DNA of 45,506 nucleotides from Paraclostridium ghonii (GCF_023653455.1 NZ_JAKEDR010000006.1:1-45506); one strand, 5' to 3'; counted from the stretch's first letter, positions 16,806 through 25,265 are shown. Made by a program: numbers and translations. Notes: generated by a model not told the origin, from the sequence alone.

Positions 16806-17354
16806 TTACCAACATATTATATCTTTAAATTGTTTAACAAACTTTCTTCCTACTGGAACAAATTTATCATGTCCTCTGAATTTTAATGCTAAGGTAGCGT
16901 TGAAATAAGGAATTACCTCTACTGCTTTTTCTATATTTACTAAAAATCCCTTTTGACATCTTATAAAGTGTTCCTCTGAAAGCTTGTCTTCCCAAAAACT
17001 AAGAGAATGATTTACTTTAAATATAGAATTATCCTCTATGACGACGTTTACTGAATTGTCTTCATAGTAGAAGTACAATATGTTATCTGTGTTTAATAAA
17101 ATTTTACTATTTCCATTTGAAGCAACTATTTTTTTTGAAAACATTTTACTTGAAATTTTTTCATTATTTTGATGTGTAGAAATGTCCTTAATTTGTTTAT
17201 TTGAATCTGTTTCCCTATTACAAAAGATAATAATTGAATTTTTAAAACCTACTTCAGGGTAGTAAATAACGTCTAAATCAAAATTGTTTTTTAGAAATTT
17301 ATGCAATTCAAGTTCTTTAGATTTATTACTGTTTAATTTTAAAATTTTTACCAT
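16806..17354 (-). CDS. LytTR-domain transcriptional regulator
   Basis: A 182-aa protein. Residues about 80-180 form a LytTR DNA-binding domain (KILLNTDNILYFYYEDNSV ... HFIRCQKGFLVNIEKAVEV ... FVPVGRKFVKQFK). The N-terminal 75 residues have no receiver Asp, so it is not a normal response regulator. It lies immediately upstream of the amphipathic/caspase-like pair on the same strand, 141 bases before it, and is the likely controller. SD is GGAGGAATCC before ATG 17354. Confidence 0.85.
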   Translation of the reverse strand: MVKILKLNSNKSKELELHKFLKNNFDLDVIYYPEVGFKNSIIIFCNRETDSNKQIKDISTHQNNEKISSKMFSKKIVASNGNSKILLNTDNILYFYYEDNSVNVVIEDNSIFKVNHSLSFWEDKLSEEHFIRCQKGFLVNIEKAVEVIPYFNATLALKFRGHDKFVPVGRKFVKQFKDIICW

Positions 17355-17547
17355 GGATTCCTCCTATTGTTATAATAAATTAAATAATACGACTTAAAAT
17401 TAATTGCAAATTAAATACAAGAAATAATGTATATGAATTTTGATTATATAATTTTTAAATGGACAAATATAAAGAAAGCTATTGACATTGATAGTTTTTC
17501 ATGCGGATTTTTATTAAAATTCATTTAAAAGTATATATCAAAAATAC

Positions 17548-17592
17548 CCTTAGAGTATTTTAATTTGGATTCTAAGGGCATTAACTTTATTT
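17548..17592 (+). repeat. Dispersed hairpin repeat, copy A
   Basis: ACCCTTAGAGT pairs loosely with GGATTCTAAGGGCA, followed by TTAACTTTATT. It is one of at least five copies of an intergenic element in this window whose right arm ATTCTAAGGGCATTAAC and AT-rich tail are conserved. It may end the LytTR-region transcripts or be a mobile palindrome. Confidence 0.6.
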
Positions 17593-17653
17593 TTCATATA
17601 AAATATATCCATTTCTTTATTATGAGATATACTTTTTTATCCTGCAATTTATA

Positions 17654-17866
17654 TCAAACAATGTTATTATATAAAATAGGCTTAATAGTACCAATATCAT
17701 ATCTATCAAGAACTATAATGACAGCATCCTCAAAAGCTCTATTCATATACTCATTATTAAAATCAATAGATTTATCCTTACTAAATAAGGTTTCATCAGG
17801 AACAAAGATATCAATAGTTATTGATTTTATATATGATTTTTTATTAGACTTATAATTTATTAAAGT
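17654..17866 (-). pseudogene. Gene remnant, unidentified
   Basis: The minus strand is open from a stop at about 17867 to TGA at 17654. It encodes a protein-like stretch (SYIKSITIDIFVPDETLFSK, then DAVIIVLDRYDIGTIKPILY) with normal codon use. It has no start codon or ribosome site at its beginning. It appears to be a truncated or decayed gene. I do not recognise the family. A plus-strand reading of the same DNA looks like its shadow. Confidence 0.4.
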
Positions 17867-17908
17867 TTATAATAAATTCGAGAGTAATGTTTTGTAAGGG
17901 GTGATACA

Positions 17909-18436
17909 ATGGAACAAGTAAAAAATAGGAATAGTAAGCAAAAGAAATTTACTACTGGGTTATTTATAGTATATTTTCTAGTGCTAACCTGGATGGTATT
18001 ATTTAAAATGAGTTTTTCGTTTCAAGATTTAGGTAGGTTAAGAAGTATTAATTTAATACCGTACCATGCTTCTGTGATTACTAATGGTGGAATTGACATG
18101 AAAGAAATAATTTATAATATTATTGGATTTATTCCTTTTGGAATTTACATATGTATGATAAAGGATAATTGGAGTACTTTGAAAAAAATTATATCTATAG
18201 CTGGGGTTAGTTTATCATATGAAGTATTACAATATGTATTTGCAGTAGGTGGATCAGACATAACTGATTTAATAGGTAATACATTAGGTGGAATAATCGG
18301 TATTGTAATCTATTTTTTAATTAGTAAATTATGTAAATCAAATCAAAAACTGAATAAAGTACTTAATATAATTGCGTTAATTTCAACTATACTAATCATT
18401 TCATTAGTAACATTTATGATTGTAATTAACTTATAA
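17909..18436 (+). CDS. VanZ-family membrane protein 1
   Basis: A 175-aa protein with an N-terminal TM (FIVYFLVLTWMVLFKM), the VanZ motif region NLIPYHASV ... IGFIPFGIYI, then SYEVLQYVFAVGGSDITDL-I-GNTLGGIIG, which matches the conserved E-Q/D-I-D-D-x-x-x-N-T-x-G pattern of the family. VanZ gives low-level teicoplanin resistance in enterococci, but most family members have no known role. SD AAGGGGTGAT precedes ATG 17909. It is monocistronic and followed by a hairpin repeat. Confidence 0.88.
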   Translation: MEQVKNRNSKQKKFTTGLFIVYFLVLTWMVLFKMSFSFQDLGRLRSINLIPYHASVITNGGIDMKEIIYNIIGFIPFGIYICMIKDNWSTLKKIISIAGVSLSYEVLQYVFAVGGSDITDLIGNTLGGIIGIVIYFLISKLCKSNQKLNKVLNIIALISTILIISLVTFMIVINL

Positions 18437-18462
18437 AATTGATTAGAATAATTATATATAGT

Positions 18463-18515
18463 AAAAAAGCCTGGAGAGTCTATGTATTTGGATTCTACGG
18501 GCTTTAACTTTATTC
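18463..18515 (+). repeat. Dispersed hairpin repeat, copy B
   Basis: AAAAAAGCC ... GGATTCTACGGGCTTTAACTTTATT. The stem AAAGCC/GGGCTTT and tail match copies A and D. Its place after the VanZ gene suits a terminator role. Confidence 0.6.
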
Positions 18516-18564
18516 GATATGATTAGCACATAAAGTGAAATATAAGGGACATAGTAGATAAATC

Positions 18565-18780
18565 CTATTGTTCAAATATCTTATTAAATAAGTCATGCTT
18601 AAAGATTTTGGATTTTGACAAATTGTGATGATTAGAATATAAGCCTATTATCATTAACCCAATACCTAACTCGACAAATAAGCCCTTTATAAAATCAGGG
18701 ATTGTATTAAACCTGTTTAGAAAAAGAAAGCTTGAGTTAAATAATATACCTAAATAAATATAAATATTATGATTTTTCAT
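18565..18780 (-). CDS. Small two-TM membrane protein, paralogue of 29652-29867
   Basis: 71 aa. Two hydrophobic segments (YIYLGILFNSSFLFL and LFVELGIGLMIIGLYS) are joined by FNTIPDFIKG. The C-terminus is charged. The pattern ...FIKGLF-x-x-LGxGLMIIGLYS-x-x-H matches the second small protein at 29.7 kb, so the two are a family. AAGGGGTT precedes the ATG. Function unknown. Confidence 0.7.
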   Translation of the reverse strand: MKNHNIYIYLGILFNSSFLFLNRFNTIPDFIKGLFVELGIGLMIIGLYSNHHNLSKSKIFKHDLFNKIFEQ

Positions 18781-18879
18781 TGTTTTAACCCCTTATCTTA
18801 TATATTTAATAAACTTAAATTTATTTTAACGTATGAAATTAAAAAGCTTTAAAATTAATCTTTATATATTAAAATTTAA

Positions 18880-19071
18880 TTAATTATTTTTAATAAGATC
18901 TATCGTTAATAAGCATATTAACACTATTTGTATAAACATAAATACACCTAAAGTTAATTCTTTACTTTTTACAGGTTCTCCCCATATCAATACAAATGAG
19001 CATATTAAAGCACTTATTATCCAAATAGATACAACTAAAATTTTTCTATGTAAACTCATCTTTAAATTCAT
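18880..19071 (-). CDS. Small two-TM membrane protein
   Basis: 63 aa, with two TM helices (ILVVSIWIISALICSFVLIW and LGVFMFIQIVLICLLTIDLI). AAGGGG lies before ATG 19071; an internal ATG follows four codons later. I recognise no family. It lies downstream on the same strand from nothing obvious and has its own AT-rich leader. Confidence 0.6.
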   Translation of the reverse strand: MNLKMSLHRKILVVSIWIISALICSFVLIWGEPVKSKELTLGVFMFIQIVLICLLTIDLIKNN

Positions 19072-19392
19072 ATTAATTTTCCCCTTAACTATAAAAATAA
19101 AATTATCATTGTTTTAATTTTATACAATTTTAGATTTTACTATATTTATTATAGAATCTATTAAATCAACTCTTAAAAACAGAGTTATTAAGTAAAATTA
19201 TAATTTGAAATAACTATGTTTTGTTGTAGAAATTTTATCATAAAAACATATAATCTAAATAACATTATTTAAGATGTAATAATTTGTCTTATTTTTATGT
19301 CGAAAATTTAAATATTTAAATTTAAATACTTAAATGATAAAATTATTCATGGAATACCAAATATTAGCAAGTATAAACAGGGGGTACGGGAA
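19072..19392. other. Gene-free AT-rich gap
   Basis: About 320 bases between two divergent small membrane protein genes. I see only AT-rich promoter-like DNA, and no ORF with a ribosome site or long inverted repeat. Confidence 0.6.
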
Positions 19393-19803
19393 ATGTTAAA
19401 TGTTCAAAGTAAAAATTATAGTGAAATAAATTTTTCATTTATTAATATTTATTGTTTATTATTTACAGTAACAACGATTATAAGTAGTATAATTCAGATT
19501 ACATTGTTCAACAAAGTAAATGATACTAATTCGCATATATTGAATAGAGCTATCGTTGTTGCAATTGGAACTAGTACATTATATATGATTTTATACATTA
19601 ATTTTAAAAATAAAATATTAGGAATACTTATTCCTTATGTTATTTCACTTAGTACGGTGTTAATGTATGTATTTTTTACAGGGTTTTTTGAAGAATTACA
19701 TCCTAATGCTTATAGAGATATAACTTTAAATTATTCAGCTGTATTTATAATTGCCTTTTTTATAGTTAAATTTGTAAGTAAAAGAAGGTGTAAAGAATTA
19801 TAG
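19393..19803 (+). CDS. Four-TM membrane protein, DUF6608-like
   Basis: 136 aa with four TM helices (about residues 15-35, 50-65, 75-95 and 113-130) and a short basic end KRRCKEL. The motif GFFEELHPNAYRDITLNYS between TM3 and TM4 resembles small clostridial membrane proteins of the DUF6608 kind; that family name is from memory and uncertain. GGGGGTACGGGAA precedes the ATG. Its end overlaps the next frame, so the two are probably coupled. Confidence 0.7.
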   Translation: MLNVQSKNYSEINFSFINIYCLLFTVTTIISSIIQITLFNKVNDTNSHILNRAIVVAIGTSTLYMILYINFKNKILGILIPYVISLSTVLMYVFFTGFFEELHPNAYRDITLNYSAVFIIAFFIVKFVSKRRCKEL

Positions 19804-20111
19804 GTTATTGGGCAAAGTTCTTTGTATTTCTTTTAATTATTGCTGGCAGGAGCTTTATAATTGATAGTTTTGTATTTAAGTATATAATCAGGAAAAAATA
19901 CTTTAATAAATATAGAAATCCTAATAGGTATATCAATTTATCAATTTATCTAGTTTTTGTTTCTGGTATATCTTATGTTGTCATGGGAATACTTTCCTTA
20001 TATATAAATGTCATTATTTTTTTAGGAACTATATGTTTAATTCCATTAATAATTTTAAACCTATCATCAAAAATAGATGATAAGTTTGGAATTAAAAATA
20101 ACCAATCCTAA
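19797..20111 (+). CDS. Three-TM membrane protein with an apparent ATT start
   Basis: The frame from 19794 to TAA 20111 is open and encodes about 104 residues with clear TM helices (AKFFVFLLIIAGRSFIID, INLSIYLVFVSGISYVVMGI, INVIIFLGTICLIPLIIL). A ribosome site GAAGGTG (19784-19790) lies 6 bases before ATT 19797, which overlaps the previous gene. No ATG, GTG or TTG is in frame until mid-protein. Either it starts at ATT/ATA, or its start codon has been lost. The layout looks like the DUF3784 type of small membrane protein. Family uncertain. Confidence 0.55.
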   Translation: MIGYWAKFFVFLLIIAGRSFIIDSFVFKYIIRKKYFNKYRNPNRYINLSIYLVFVSGISYVVMGILSLYINVIIFLGTICLIPLIILNLSSKIDDKFGIKNNQS

Positions 20112-20132
20112 AAATATATTTTAGGATTGGTT
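20100..20132. terminator. Bidirectional terminator between convergent genes
   Basis: The perfect 14-base arms AACCAATCCTAAAA and TTTTAGGATTGGTT enclose a 5-base loop. The hairpin overlaps the end of the small membrane protein gene and faces the VanZ gene on the minus strand. Confidence 0.8.
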
Positions 20133-20151
20133 ACTTACAATTGAATTTTAA

Positions 20152-20841
20152 CTAAGCAATTAAATTCCAGTTATACAAGAAAAATTCTCCTAAAATAGCT
20201 AATATAAGGTATGTAATAGCCTCATTTTTAGATAGATAAATAGTTTTCTTGTTTGTATGATCAGCATTTTCACTTTGAATAGTATCTTCATCTTTAGATA
20301 CAGATACAGTTTTTTTATTTATACTATGCAATAAATTGCTTACTCCTACATATACGAAATACCCTAAAATAGCACCTAAAGTATTCATAATTAAATCATC
20401 AATATCTGTAGCTCTATTATTAAATAATTGGCTAATTTCAATTGCTAATGAAAAGAGAAATCCTGTATATAACACTTTAACAAGATTTCTAAAATCCTCC
20501 CAAATAAAAGGTAGTAAAAAGCCTAAAGGCATAAACATAATAATATTTAGAATGTAAGTTATAATCCCATCTGATCTAAATGGAATTAAATTAATTTCAT
20601 TAATCCTAATAAACCCACTATGTTGCCCTATATCCCATATAGTACCGATACCTGCTACATTAAGTGCTAAGTAAATATACATTAAAAAAATATATACCCA
20701 TATTAAATGTGGGACTAAATATTTTCTTTCTTCTAAGTCCATTCGCTTTATAATAATTATTTGATATATTAAGCATGGTAATGCTAAACAAAGTAGTGAA
20801 TAAAAGTTAGCATCACACAAAATATTGTAAATCCTTGACAT
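20152..20841 (-). CDS. VanZ-family membrane protein 2
   Basis: 229 aa, with about five TM segments. The family pattern is clear: INEINLIPFRSDGI ... NIIMFMPLGFLLPFIW, then SLAIEISQLFNNRATDIDDL-I-MNTLGAILGY. It is longer than the first VanZ protein, because a charged linker (about 180-205) is followed by a further TM at the C-terminus. AAAGGGGGT precedes ATG 20841. Distant from copy 1 in sequence, so not a recent duplicate. Role unknown beyond membership of the family. Confidence 0.88.
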   Translation of the reverse strand: MSRIYNILCDANFYSLLCLALPCLIYQIIIIKRMDLEERKYLVPHLIWVYIFLMYIYLALNVAGIGTIWDIGQHSGFIRINEINLIPFRSDGIITYILNIIMFMPLGFLLPFIWEDFRNLVKVLYTGFLFSLAIEISQLFNNRATDIDDLIMNTLGAILGYFVYVGVSNLLHSINKKTVSVSKDEDTIQSENADHTNKKTIYLSKNEAITYLILAILGEFFLYNWNLIA

Positions 20842-20873
20842 AATTAGAATTTACCCCCTTTAGTTATAGTACT

Positions 20874-21388
20874 TTATTTACAAATAGTTATGGTTTTTGC
20901 CATAAACTTGTCCTCATTTTTATTATATATTATATTAAGTGAATCTCCAGGTTTAAGATCTGCTAATTTTATATTTATTTCATCATTACCTTCTTCTTTT
21001 AATTTAAATTCAGTTTTATTATTAAATAGTATCTCTTTAGAACTTGCATCCTCACCTGCAGCCATTGAACTAATAATTTTACTTACGCTACCAGTTGTAC
21101 CATTTCCCATATATTTTTGAATTGTAATATTTACGATAACACTATTTTCAAAAATATCTTTTATATCACCTGATAAATTTAAATTTTGAGGCTACTCTTA
21201 GCTGAATCTTATGATTTAGTATTTGATATTTTAGCATTTGAATCTAGTCCATCAGAAAATAATATGATTTTATTATTTTCTTCTTTTTCCCAGACACTAA
21301 TTAATGAGTGTTCTTACATTTTGTTTAATTCATCAATATTTAATGGAACATATTCAATTTCTGCTTTGTTTATAAATTTTAAAACTTA
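20874..21388 (-). pseudogene. Decayed gene with a VWA-like segment
   Basis: Read on the minus strand, one protein can be followed through two in-frame TAA stops and a frameshift. It begins INKAEIEYVPLNIDELNKM-stop, then EHSLISVWEKEENNKIILFS-DGLDSN...TKS-stop, and after the frame change LSGDIKDIFENSVIVNITIQ ... LKPGDSLNIIYNKNEDKFMA. KIILFSDGLDSN looks like the central strand and DG motif of von Willebrand A domains. Both stops could be CAA-to-TAA changes. The last part (from ATG 21110) is still open for 78 codons. The gene was probably longer before it decayed next to the cry gene. Confidence 0.65.
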
Positions 21389-21395
21389 AACTGGG

Positions 21396-21423
21396 TTTAC
21401 AAAATATATAATTATTTCTTTTT
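21396..21423 (+). promoter_or_regulatory. Candidate TcdR-type promoter before the first cry gene
   Basis: TTTACA (21396-21401), 16 bases, then CTTTTT (21418-21423). Toxin-gene sigma factors such as TcdR use TTTACA and CTCTTT with 16-base spacing, so this is one base off. The DNA is AT-rich, so chance is possible. Confidence 0.4.
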
Positions 21424-21429
21424 ATTTAA

Positions 21430-21443
21430 TAAGTGATCACTTA
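21430..21443. promoter_or_regulatory. Perfect palindrome in the cry leader
   Basis: TAAGTGATCACTTA, 14 bases, lies between the candidate promoter and the ribosome site of the cry gene. It could be an operator or a short RNA hairpin near the 5' end of the mRNA. Confidence 0.45.
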
Positions 21444-21478
21444 ATACAAGGTATATTAAACAATAGGAGGAAAAAATT

Positions 21479-23368
21479 ATGGAACAAAATTATGAACAAA
21501 ATAATTCTACTCAAACTATTCAACCTTTTAGTGCTCCACCAGGAGTAAGTACTATGATTGGTATAAGTGCCACTCTTTTAGGAATGATTAGTGGTCCAGC
21601 TGGTGGAACTTTGAGTATATTTGGTACAATTGTCAATCTTTTTTGGCCAACTAGCCCTGGGAATCAAAATGTAACTTGGAATGAGATGATAAAGTATACA
21701 GAAGCATTGGTAAATCAAACAGTAGAAGATAGCATAGTATCTAATGCAGAATCAGAATTAAAAGGATTAAAATCCCTTATAGAATCATATAAAAATGCTG
21801 TAGCAGCATATCGTCCAACAAATGTAAAAGAATATGGATATAGTAATTCAATTCCAATAGAAGCCTACGGTGATGTATACGATGCAATTAGCAATGTCCA
21901 TTTTTGTTTTGTGAATAGGGTAATAGCGGCTTTTACAAGTGATAAATTTAAAACCGCTTTATTACCTACCTATGCAAGTGCTGCAACTCTTCACATATTA
22001 TTTTTACGTGAGATTCTTATTAATAAAGAAATGTTGGGTCTTTCAGATAAAGATTTTGAATTTTATGCTACTGAACTATCTGAAAAAGTAAAAATATATA
22101 GTGATTATTGTATAAACACATACAAGGACGGTTTAGAAGAACAAAAATCAAGAGGATGGACAGTTTTTAATAAGTTTCGTAGAGATATGACTTTATTAGT
22201 ACTAGATGTAATTGCTTTATTTCCAAATTATGATCCAAGGAATTATGATCCACAGTATAGACATGATTCTCGTCTAGATAAAGATATGCTGTCAAGATTT
22301 AACCTTGATTTATATTCAAAGGAAATAAAAACAGAACTTACTAGAGAAATTTACTCAGATGTACTAAATAATGATGTTAGAAATATTATATCTAATAATC
22401 ATGATATAAACGAAAGACGTTTTATACGTGGACCTCATCTTTTTGAGTGGTTACAAGAAATAAAATGTGTTAGAAGAAATTATAGAAATTCAAATAATAA
22501 TCTTTATCAATTTTTAAGTGGTCATCAACTTAGGAGTTGTTATACACCTAGAGGATTTCAATCATTTTGGGGACAATTTTTTGGGGAAGATACAAGTTAC
22601 CCAGATACGACAGTCTCTTATATAAATATGCAACCTCAATCTTGTAAATCTATAAATATAGAAAGTTATCACGTATTGGGTATAAACCCTTTACCTCCAG
22701 GTTGGGCTCAAGATCTTGCTCTAGATAAAGTAAATATTACAAAAATGAAATTTGAATTAACTATAGGAGCTTTAAGTTTTGGTGGTGACGTAAGTTACAC
22801 GATTAGAAGGAATAATATTTCTAACGAAAATAATATTTTATCTTATATGGCAAGTTATTCTCAAAATGAAACAAGTCATGGGTATATATTTGGATTTACA
22901 CATAATAGTGTTGACCATGATAATGTAATTGCTGAAGATAAGATTACACAAATTCCCGCAGTAAAAGGTTGTGAACTATACAGATCTAATGTTATTAAGG
23001 GACCTTTTTATACAGGAGGAGACATCGTTGAGCTTTACAACCCTTATGAGTATCAACCTAATTGGGATGGAGTTATAAAACACTCTAGAGTAAAAATAGA
23101 TGTTAAAATACAAAAAAATAAAAGATATAAAGTTCGTTTACATTATGCTTCAACTAGTAATACGAGGTTAAAATTAAATGATACTGTATTTACTTTAGGT
23201 AAAACTATTGACTCTTACTCTGATTTAGCCAATTATGGCAAATTAAAACATGTAGATATTGGGTATGTAACGGGATCTAACTCAACTTATAGTACAATAG
23301 TTCTTAATAAATATGAGCAAGATAGTACGCATGTTTATATAAGTAAAGTTGAGTTTATACCTGAATAA
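21479..23368 (+). CDS. Three-domain Cry-like insecticidal toxin (629 aa)
   Basis: Delta-endotoxin of the short type, without a C-terminal crystallisation half. Domain I: hydrophobic helices from residue 21, with block 1 LLPTYASAATLHILFLREI at about 161-179. Block 2 lies at 234-295 (RRDMTLLVLDVIALFPNYD ... ELTREIYSDV). In domains II/III, FGFTHNSVDHDNVIAEDKIT then QIPAVKG (471-497), VIKGPFYTGGDIVEL, and the last block HVYISKVEFIPE. Length is like Cry16/Cry17 of P. bifermentans. No signal peptide. AGGAGG precedes ATG 21479. The gene has its own promoter region and a terminator, so it is probably expressed alone. Target unknown. Confidence 0.92.
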   Translation: MEQNYEQNNSTQTIQPFSAPPGVSTMIGISATLLGMISGPAGGTLSIFGTIVNLFWPTSPGNQNVTWNEMIKYTEALVNQTVEDSIVSNAESELKGLKSLIESYKNAVAAYRPTNVKEYGYSNSIPIEAYGDVYDAISNVHFCFVNRVIAAFTSDKFKTALLPTYASAATLHILFLREILINKEMLGLSDKDFEFYATELSEKVKIYSDYCINTYKDGLEEQKSRGWTVFNKFRRDMTLLVLDVIALFPNYDPRNYDPQYRHDSRLDKDMLSRFNLDLYSKEIKTELTREIYSDVLNNDVRNIISNNHDINERRFIRGPHLFEWLQEIKCVRRNYRNSNNNLYQFLSGHQLRSCYTPRGFQSFWGQFFGEDTSYPDTTVSYINMQPQSCKSINIESYHVLGINPLPPGWAQDLALDKVNITKMKFELTIGALSFGGDVSYTIRRNNISNENNILSYMASYSQNETSHGYIFGFTHNSVDHDNVIAEDKITQIPAVKGCELYRSNVIKGPFYTGGDIVELYNPYEYQPNWDGVIKHSRVKIDVKIQKNKRYKVRLHYASTSNTRLKLNDTVFTLGKTIDSYSDLANYGKLKHVDIGYVTGSNSTYSTIVLNKYEQDSTHVYISKVEFIPE

Positions 23369-23428
23369 GGTAACAATAATAATATTTTTTATACTAAAAT
23401 CTAGGATTTTATATTTATAATACAATAA

Positions 23429-23464
23429 GGCCAACAGTTAGTAGAATTATTGCAACTGTTGGCC
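23429..23464 (+). terminator. Hairpin after the first cry gene
   Basis: GGCCAACAGTT and AACTGTTGGCC form a perfect 11-base GC-rich stem. The T-run after it is weak, so it may also protect the cry mRNA 3' end. Confidence 0.7.
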
Positions 23465-23549
23465 CAAAATTTAATTCAAAAGTCTTTTGTATACACTAAA
23501 AGTGATTTAGCATTTAAATCATATTGTAATATAAATTTATGTGTATTGT

Positions 23550-24977
23550 TTATACAGCACTTCCACTAATATTATTATTTAATAAGTGCTGTGCAAATTT
23601 ATCTAATTTAGTTATTGTTTGCTCTATATCATCTTGTGTTGTCTCAGGATTAATACAACACATTCTTAGAACAACTTTATTATCTAAAACTGTTGTGAAT
23701 ACTCCTGCATAATTATCTTGAAGTGCTAAGTGTGAAATACCACTATTTAGGTCATTTATTTCTTGTTCTGGAATTCCAGTAGGAGCATATCTAAAGTTAA
23801 TAATTGCTGATTGTGGTTCGGAAATTATTTCCCAATTATTTAAACCAGTCACTACTTCTTTAGCATATTCTGCAAGATGAATACCATACTCAATTCTTCT
23901 ACTTAATTCATCTGTTCCTACAGTTTGCAATGTAAACCAAAACTTAAGACCTCTAGCTGGTCTTGTTAATTCTATTCCAATATTTCCATAGTTTACTTCA
24001 CCATCATTTACATCTAAATCTCTTAAGTACTCTGGGTTTTCACTAAAACTTTGTGCTAAATTATTTTTATTTTTTATAAGTACCATTGCACAACTGTATG
24101 TTTGGAATAGCCATTTATGAGCATCCCAACTTAAACTATCGGCATTTTCAATGCCCTTTAACAGATGATTATAATTTTTAGATAATAATATTGACGCTCC
24201 AAAGGCTCCGTCAACATGCATCCATAATCCATATTGTGAGCATATGTTAGATATTTCTGGTATTGGATCAATACTTCCTGTATTTGTTGTACCAGCACTT
24301 GCAATAATCACGAATGGTTTTAATCCTTTTGAAATATCATCATTTATTGCTTTTTCTAGCTCATCTATGTTCATTTTATAATTTGAATCTACAGATATTT
24401 TTCTTATATTTTTAGGTGATATTCCAGCTATTTTAAGTGCTTTTTTAACTGAACTATGAGTTTGATCAGACACATAAGCTGTACCTAAAGGTAACGTCTC
24501 AAATGAAAGTTTGCTATCTCTTGCAGCTACCAATGCTGTAAGGTTTGCCATAGATCCTCCTGAAACAAATAACCCACTAGATTTGTTTGTATCATAACCA
24601 ACTTTTTCAGACAGCCAATTAATTAAGGACTTTTCAACACAACTACCAGCTGATGTTACAAGCCAACTACCAGCATGTAAATTATAAGCACTTGTCATAA
24701 CGTCCCCAATCCAAGAGTTTAAACAAACTGGACCTGGTATAAATCCGAAAAATCTTGGATGATCAGCTCTTCCTCTATAATCATAAATATCTTTCATCAT
24801 TTCTTCCATAACTTCTTCTACATTTCTTCCTTCATTCGGTATATTTATTTTTCTAAGCTTTTCAATTTGGTTAGAATCAGCAATCTTTACCACTTCCCCC
24901 AATGGAACCTCTTCAACCTCTTGAAAATATTGATCAATAAAATACTTTAAAGAATTTCTTAGTTCTAAATTACTCAT
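23550..24977 (-). CDS. PLP-dependent amino acid decarboxylase (group II, AADC-like)
   Basis: 475 aa, the usual length of aromatic-L-amino-acid decarboxylases. HPRFFGFIPGPV (73-84) and LHAGSWLVTSAGS near 100 match the family's substrate region. H174 stacks on the cofactor. TTNTGSIDPI and HVDGAFGAS with D256 follow. The PLP lysine is K288 in SWDAHKWLFQTYSCAMVL. It removes the carboxyl group of an amino acid to give an amine and CO2. Substrate (Trp, Tyr, Phe, Glu or other) cannot be decided here. It stands alone between the two cry genes. A putative YkvI-like transporter follows the second cry gene on the same strand. Confidence 0.92.
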   Translation of the reverse strand: MSNLELRNSLKYFIDQYFQEVEEVPLGEVVKIADSNQIEKLRKINIPNEGRNVEEVMEEMMKDIYDYRGRADHPRFFGFIPGPVCLNSWIGDVMTSAYNLHAGSWLVTSAGSCVEKSLINWLSEKVGYDTNKSSGLFVSGGSMANLTALVAARDSKLSFETLPLGTAYVSDQTHSSVKKALKIAGISPKNIRKISVDSNYKMNIDELEKAINDDISKGLKPFVIIASAGTTNTGSIDPIPEISNICSQYGLWMHVDGAFGASILLSKNYNHLLKGIENADSLSWDAHKWLFQTYSCAMVLIKNKNNLAQSFSENPEYLRDLDVNDGEVNYGNIGIELTRPARGLKFWFTLQTVGTDELSRRIEYGIHLAEYAKEVVTGLNNWEIISEPQSAIINFRYAPTGIPEQEINDLNSGISHLALQDNYAGVFTTVLDNKVVLRMCCINPETTQDDIEQTITKLDKFAQHLLNNNISGSAV

Positions 24978-25091
24978 TTTACTCTTACTCCATTCTCCCT
25001 ATTTAGTTTTATATTTATTTCAAATTAATGATAGCACCAAAATATATACTACGCAAATTCAACTATTGATTATGACAATCAAAGTTTTTAA

Positions 25092-25265
25092 CTAGTGAGT
25101 ATTATTTTTCAATTTTATAACTTCAGATACTAATTTAATAGCAATGATTACTATTGCTATAGATATAATTATATTAGCTATTAGAATCTCTTTAAAAATC
25201 ACTATGTTAAAAAATAGTAGAATTGGTATCATTGAATTCAATAATGTAAATGTTTCCTTTTTCAT
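25092..25265 (-). CDS. Small two-TM membrane protein
   Basis: 57 aa from ATG 25265, chosen because AAGGGGTGAAAATA precedes it (an in-frame GTG lies inside the site). Two TM segments (LLNSMIPILLFFNIVIF and ILIANIIISIAIVIIAIKLV) are followed by a polar tail. No family recognised. Layout like the small proteins at 18.6, 18.9 and 29.7 kb. Confidence 0.6.
   Translation of the reverse strand: MKKETFTLLNSMIPILLFFNIVIFKEILIANIIISIAIVIIAIKLVSEVIKLKNNTH

Noticed and set aside
17565..17855. Plus-strand 96-codon reading frame
   Set aside because: No ribosome site, starts inside a repeat hairpin, and overlaps a minus-strand frame with more protein-like sequence.
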